IMG/VR virus record: IMGVR_UViG_3300024528_000168
Coordinates: 1-35,828 of that record
DNA from: a virus
Direction: 5' to 3' (one strand)
DNA: 35,828 nt
A program made the translations under genes and the position numbers. Every line of letters begins with the position of its first letter. The stretch's first letter is position 1. This document shows positions 32,816 through 35,828 of this stretch, piece after piece. The notes under the pieces are model-generated. The model was not told the DNA's origin. It did not search any database and saw only the letters and a list, made by a program, of their open reading frames with translations.

Positions 32816-34023
32816 TCCCCACAGATGAAGAAATCTCCAAGGTGCAGACCAACCTCTCCAACATGCAGACGTGGAATGATCGGCTGTACGCCTACGGGAA
32901 TCCGAAGATCATCAATGCCTTCGCCCTGTTGGATCAATCGGACAACCAGGACCGAGGGCTAACGGACGTACTCAATCTCCTGGACGGTGCGTTTTGGGCC
33001 ATTGGTGGTGAGCTTGGCCCCATCGGTGCCATCGGTGCTAACGTGATGTGTGGCTTGGTAGCGGAATGGTCCAATACGGCACCTCCTGACATGAACAACG
33101 CCTTTTCTAGTCTTCTCTCCAGGTTTGAGGCAGCGAGCCTTGACGTAGACCGTCAACTTGCCGTCTACCACGAAGATCCCGCGACCTACTGGGACACGAC
33201 GTTCACCGCACACGGGGAAACCTGTACGCTAGGTGATTTAGCGACCATTGACTTCCCCTCCGAAGCCGATCCTGGATTTTACACGCTACTTGATCCAGCG
33301 GTTTTCGCCTTGGACCAGACGGTTTGGTCGATTCTACTGAACGCTTTTTGCTACAATGTGCGGTGGAGTCCTGACGTTCAGATCACGGGGGACATCACTT
33401 CGTGGCTTCAGATGTTTTACGCCCGGAATCTGTCTTACTGGTGTGCGTACTACCAACATCAGGACACGGGGGACTGCGGGGACTACACCTACTGGAACGT
33501 GACCGAACACAACGTGTCCTTCGGTGCGGGTCGGTACAACGACGGGCACATTTCCGAAGGAGCGTGTGCGTACTTGTTCATTGACTCCACCGACGGGACG
33601 GTGATCAACTCTCAGGGCCTCTACGAGCGAGCGTTCGTCTTCAACAATCTGGGACTGAGGACGCAATCGATCTACGAGTCGATGCAGCCCAGCCCGATTC
33701 TTGAGCACCTGGGCACCGAAGGTGTGACAGCGGCTCAGGCTGTCGGGACTACGGGTTGGTTCCGGTACATGAGAGCGAAGAAGGACGGCAAACCTCTCCT
33801 GAGCGATCTGGAGGAGAGGGTTGGCATCGAGGGTGTCAAGCAACTGATCCTGGATGCAGTCAAAGAGGATCCGACTTTACGGAGCAGTTTCCGCACTAGA
33901 CCCCACCAGACAATGGAGCGGGTTCTGGGTGTCATCGTCCCGGAGTTCGTGGAGTTCAATATCACCGTCGAGGGTCCACGTCGGCACGGTCTGGTGATCC
34001 CACTGGAGGACAGTGATGCGTGA
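32812..34023 (+). CDS. 403-aa protein with C-terminal NHLP-like domain
   Basis: 403 residues, start coupled to the previous stop (ATGA). Residues 1-325 form an all-in-one domain I cannot assign: helical and hydrophobic first (GLTDVLNLLDGAFWAIGGEL, IGAIGANVMCGLVAEW), then Trp/Tyr/Cys-rich (FYARNLSYWCAYYQHQDTGD) and ACAYLFIDSTDGTVINSQG. Residues about 338-399 match the pattern of the nitrile hydratase alpha-subunit-like leader domain (NHLP): ILDAVKEDPTLRSSF, a Pro-containing turn, VLGVIVPEFVEFNITVE, and HGLVIPLE. In RiPP precursors that domain is an N-terminal leader; here it is at the C-terminus and no Gly-Gly core follows. It may be a structural or binding module. No modifying enzyme gene (LanM, YcaO or radical SAM) is visible nearby. 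Confidence 0.7.
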   Translation: MIPTDEEISKVQTNLSNMQTWNDRLYAYGNPKIINAFALLDQSDNQDRGLTDVLNLLDGAFWAIGGELGPIGAIGANVMCGLVAEWSNTAPPDMNNAFSSLLSRFEAASLDVDRQLAVYHEDPATYWDTTFTAHGETCTLGDLATIDFPSEADPGFYTLLDPAVFALDQTVWSILLNAFCYNVRWSPDVQITGDITSWLQMFYARNLSYWCAYYQHQDTGDCGDYTYWNVTEHNVSFGAGRYNDGHISEGACAYLFIDSTDGTVINSQGLYERAFVFNNLGLRTQSIYESMQPSPILEHLGTEGVTAAQAVGTTGWFRYMRAKKDGKPLLSDLEERVGIEGVKQLILDAVKEDPTLRSSFRTRPHQTMERVLGVIVPEFVEFNITVEGPRRHGLVIPLEDSDA

Positions 34024-34043
34024 TTCAATGAGGCCGAGGTCGG

Positions 34044-34072
34044 GGAGGCTGCGAAGTGAAGTTGCAGCTTCC
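34044..34072. terminator. Possible hairpin between convergent genes
   Basis: GGAGGCTGC (34044-34052) pairs with GCAGCTTCC (34064-34072), nine pairs including one G-U, with an 11-base loop. It lies 21 nt after the stop of the 403-aa gene and 16 nt beyond the stop of the opposite-strand gene. No T-run follows on either strand, so intrinsic termination is only weakly supported. Confidence 0.3.
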
Positions 34073-34088
34073 AGGGGTCGGGCGGTGT

Positions 34089-34571
34089 CTACATCGTGGA
34101 GATGGTGGTCCCCTCTCCGCGAGAAGCCAGGAAACGCTTGCCTTCGGCTTCCATGACCGCGACCGCTTCGACATAAGTTTTGACCGTCTCGTTCTGATGT
34201 CTTTGGCCGGAGTGGTTGATGTTCAATGTGTAGGGAGGCGCAAGAGCGTCCTCGACACGAAACGTCAGGTAGCTGGTCTCACCTGTGGCTTCACCCCATT
34301 CCGGGTAGGAAATGCGGACCATCCTTGCGTAGCCCCGTTGTCCTTTCTTCGCCCTCAATGGGAACAGGCCACCACGAATGGCCTCGACAAGCTCCTGGGG
34401 TTTCACCCTGCCCGCCAGACGAAGGGCCTGCTGCTTGTCCTTCTTGAAAACGTCCAGTTCGTCCCAGGTGTACGACCCTTCTTTCAGAACGTCGAGCAGG
34501 GCCTTTCGCTCTGTCGAGCCTTTGGGCATCGAGGCGGCGAGTCGGATCATCTTGGAGCGGAGGTCGGACAT
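34089..34571 (-). CDS. Small phage protein with N-terminal RLAS-ERKALL motif (reverse strand)
   Basis: 160 residues, ATG at 34571 with GGAG just upstream. Residues 8-29 (MIRLAASMPKGSTERKALLD and onward) are a third version of the motif found at the start of the genes at 345 and 784, here on the opposite strand and 33 kb away. After it comes a helical part (WDELDVFKKDKQQALRLAG), a beta region beginning YARMVRISYPEWGEA, loosely like the 784 product, and a helical C-terminal end rich in Glu and Ala. No known domain. The gene has its own promoter-like motif and is divergent from the 34752 gene. Function unknown; clearly coding. Confidence 0.7.
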   Translation of the reverse strand: MSDLRSKMIRLAASMPKGSTERKALLDVLKEGSYTWDELDVFKKDKQQALRLAGRVKPQELVEAIRGGLFPLRAKKGQRGYARMVRISYPEWGEATGETSYLTFRVEDALAPPYTLNINHSGQRHQNETVKTYVEAVAVMEAEGKRFLASRGEGTTISTM

Positions 34572-34609
34572 TGGAGGTCTCCAGCGAGGTCTTCTACACC
34601 TGTCCGACC

Positions 34610-34624
34610 CTATAGCCTCCGTAC
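34610..34624 (-). promoter_or_regulatory. Candidate phage promoter for the reverse-strand gene at 34571
   Basis: Read on the minus strand: GTAC, five bases, CTATAG, with the TATAG starting 43 nt before the ATG. It keeps the layout and five-base spacing of the + strand copies but has two differences from GTAG-N5-CTATCG. It is in the divergent intergenic interval 34572-34751, which holds no gene. Confidence 0.4.
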
Positions 34625-34714
34625 CGAAACCCGGAGGCCCGTATGAAGATCAACCGGGTATACGAACACACAGGTGATGTGTGGTAATCATGGTCCTTAC
34701 AGGCACGCGGTGGG

Positions 34715-34720
34715 TATAGT
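34715..34720 (+). promoter_or_regulatory. Possible -10 box (TATAGT) of the 34752 gene
   Basis: TATAGT lies 37 nt before the ATG at 34752, in the same position range as the other motifs, but without the upstream GTAG half. No convincing -35 was found. Support is positional. Confidence 0.3.
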
Positions 34721-34751
34721 CTGCGTGATCCCACTGAAGGACGGAACTCCG

Positions 34752-35312
34752 ATGTCTGAACGACTCAATAGATGCCCGAAGTGTGGTGCTGTCCAACCCG
34801 AAGGCGTCGTCAGTACAATGCGGGATTGGGCAAAGTCCCGACCGGACACAGAAGCCGTTGATCTCACGGAAATCGACCCGGAAGGGTTGGTGCAGATCGG
34901 AGGCAGGGGCCTCGGAGGCAACGCAACAGTCCCGATTGGGTCTGGTCCCAAACCCAAGGTCATCGAGATCGTCTGTGACACCTTATCCGAATGGGTCACC
35001 TCGGCTCGCTCTCGTCTGGTCAGTGGGCATACGCTCCACCCTGCCGACGACCCGAAGCGCCTGATGCTGGGGTTCGTGGACGAGCAAGACAACGAACAAC
35101 TCCTACTGCCCATGCGCGTGCTCCGACAGGCAGAGGACAGCGAGCTTGAGGCGGTTGGTGTCACGCGGGAGGCCCTCGCCACCACCACCGGGCGCGCTGA
35201 CCTTCTCAGCTTGAATGGCTTCTTTCTCTGGCAGCCGGGAGACAGCGTACACGAACCAGACCCTCGCTTGGAGGCGGCTTGGAGCCACTTATTCCAAGAG
35301 AGGCAAGACTAA
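34752..35312 (+). CDS. Hypothetical protein with one N-terminal CxxC
   Basis: 186 residues from the ATG at 34752, preferred because AAGGA (34737-34741) lies upstream and the promoter-like box is 37 nt before it; an in-frame start at 34674 would run through that box. The protein starts MSERLNRCPKCGAVQPEG, half of a zinc ribbon (C8, C11), with no obvious second pair. Then come a Gly-rich turn (LVQIGGRGLGGNATVPIGSG), a strand/helix region and a Leu-rich part (EQLLLPMRVLRQAEDSELEA). No known family. It converges with the reverse-strand pair after a 15-nt gap. Confidence 0.6.
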   Translation: MSERLNRCPKCGAVQPEGVVSTMRDWAKSRPDTEAVDLTEIDPEGLVQIGGRGLGGNATVPIGSGPKPKVIEIVCDTLSEWVTSARSRLVSGHTLHPADDPKRLMLGFVDEQDNEQLLLPMRVLRQAEDSELEAVGVTREALATTTGRADLLSLNGFFLWQPGDSVHEPDPRLEAAWSHLFQERQD

Positions 35313-35327
35313 ATCGAGGCGGGTTCG

Positions 35328-35510
35328 CTACCGTTCGCGGCCACGCCAAGCGCGTTGCACGACAGAAGTGACCTTCTTGATCTCGTCCGCCGCGTCCTCC
35401 AACTCGTACTTCTCCAAGATTTCTACCAGGGCGGACAGAAGGTCGTCAGGGTTGTACTTGTTGAACGCTTGTTTGTGGCGGAGCGCCACGCGGTTGGGTG
35501 ATGGTTTCAT
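35328..35510 (-). CDS. Small helical protein
   Basis: 60 residues from the ATG at 35510, overlapping the stop of the upstream reverse-strand gene by four bases (ATGA). A longer frame to 35600 was rejected for that reason. Basic start (MKPSPNRVALRHKQAFNKY) followed by an acidic helix (DDLLSALVEILEKYELEDAA) and a basic end (RAWRGRER). No family recognised. The coupling suggests it is made with the preceding gene product. Confidence 0.5.
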   Translation of the reverse strand: MKPSPNRVALRHKQAFNKYNPDDLLSALVEILEKYELEDAADEIKKVTSVVQRAWRGRER

Positions 35511-35812
35511 TGGTCTGCAATCCAGTCGAGCACGCTTTGGTGATTGATCGCCAGCCGTGCCATGTAAATCTGCGAGTAGTTCTTGGTTCGGCTTGTCCAC
35601 GTCATCGTGACCCGATCCTTCCAGTCATGGGCGTTCGTGGACCGGATGGGTCCAAGATCACCGAAGCCAACGCCGTTGAGTCCCGTGCCGCTGGTGTTTG
35701 ATTCCAGCGTCAGGATCTTACCTGTGGCTTCATCGTAGTCGAGGACCAGCCAGCTATGGCCCTTGGGCCACGTTGTGAAGCTCTGAATCAAGTACACGCC
35801 ATCCTTGGGCAC
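35507..35812 (-). CDS. C-terminal half of a hydrolase-like protein; possibly broken
   Basis: 101 residues from a GTG at 35812, with AAGG just before it. The text VYLIQSFTTWPKGHSWLVLD, then LESNTSGTGLNGVGFGDLGP, resembles the His-containing second half of a papain-like (NlpC/P60 or CHAP type) fold, where a buried His follows a Gly and faces a strand. The Cys half that should precede it is missing: a TAA stands in frame at 35819-35821, nine bases upstream of the GTG. Either this is a small stand-alone protein or the 3' part of a frameshifted gene whose first part lies outside the window. The edge is 16 bases away, so this cannot be decided here. Confidence 0.45.
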   Translation of the reverse strand: MPKDGVYLIQSFTTWPKGHSWLVLDYDEATGKILTLESNTSGTGLNGVGFGDLGPIRSTNAHDWKDRVTMTWTSRTKNYSQIYMARLAINHQSVLDWIADQ

Positions 35813-35828
35813 TGCGCCTTAACGGCGT

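Noticed and set aside
34056-34646. 196-aa + strand frame
   Set aside because: Antisense of the reverse-strand gene with the RLAS-type motif, and would run through its promoter.
1-35828. tRNA, rRNA, CRISPR array, IS element or attachment site
   Set aside because: None seen by reading; no clover-leaf, regularly spaced repeats or transposase-like frames were found. A tRNAscan or similar search was not possible.

Overview
This window looks like the tail and baseplate module of a large contractile-tailed bacteriophage (a myovirus, probably a jumbo-class phage), at roughly 55-60 % GC by eye. Almost everything lies on the + strand in tightly packed genes with start/stop overlaps or short gaps and good GGAG-type ribosome binding sites. 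No bacterial housekeeping gene, rRNA, tRNA, integrase, transposase or CRISPR array was seen. The host cannot be named from the sequence. A secreted EndA-type nuclease is compatible with a Gram-negative host but does not prove it.

Layout. 1-165: tail end of an unidentified gene. 345-1254: two small genes that share an N-terminal peptide motif and an identical 34-nt leader. 1316-2711: an exported endonuclease I gene, a reverse-strand HNH homing endonuclease, and the orphan last third of a second endonuclease I gene. 2810-5158: two genes just before the tape measure, in the usual place of tail assembly chaperones. 5204-8338: tape measure (1044 aa). 8346-17268: two paralogous tube/baseplate adaptor-like proteins, a very large hub-like protein (1362 aa), a spike with an OB-fold-like N-terminus and beta-repeat C-terminus (803 aa), and a 191-aa Gly/Ala/Val-rich protein. 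17281-28056: one 3591-aa open reading frame that takes up 30 % of the window. 28096-31690: a small helical protein, an 848-aa protein with hydrophobic helices at both ends, and a 264-aa protein. 31834-34023: a cassette of four non-obvious genes ending in a 403-aa protein whose C-terminus resembles a nitrile-hydratase-type leader domain. 34089-34571 (-) and 34752-35312 (+): a divergent pair. 35328-35812 (-): two overlapping small genes, the upstream one looking like the C-terminal half of a hydrolase.

How it fits together. The order chaperones, tape measure, adaptors, hub, spike, tip, giant baseplate protein matches baseplate assembly in contractile phages. The tape measure would set a tail of about 150-160 nm, taking about 0.15 nm per residue. 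A bipartite motif, [GT]TA(G)-N5-[CT]TAT[CGA]G, lies 37-44 nt upstream of six starts, including the tape measure. It is a good candidate for a phage-specific promoter driving these transcription units.

Most worth a second look: the NHLP-like domain at the C-terminus of the 403-aa protein, the bipartite promoter motif with its 34-nt exact repeat, the N-terminal peptide shared by three otherwise different proteins, and the endonuclease I / HNH / endonuclease I-fragment mosaic.
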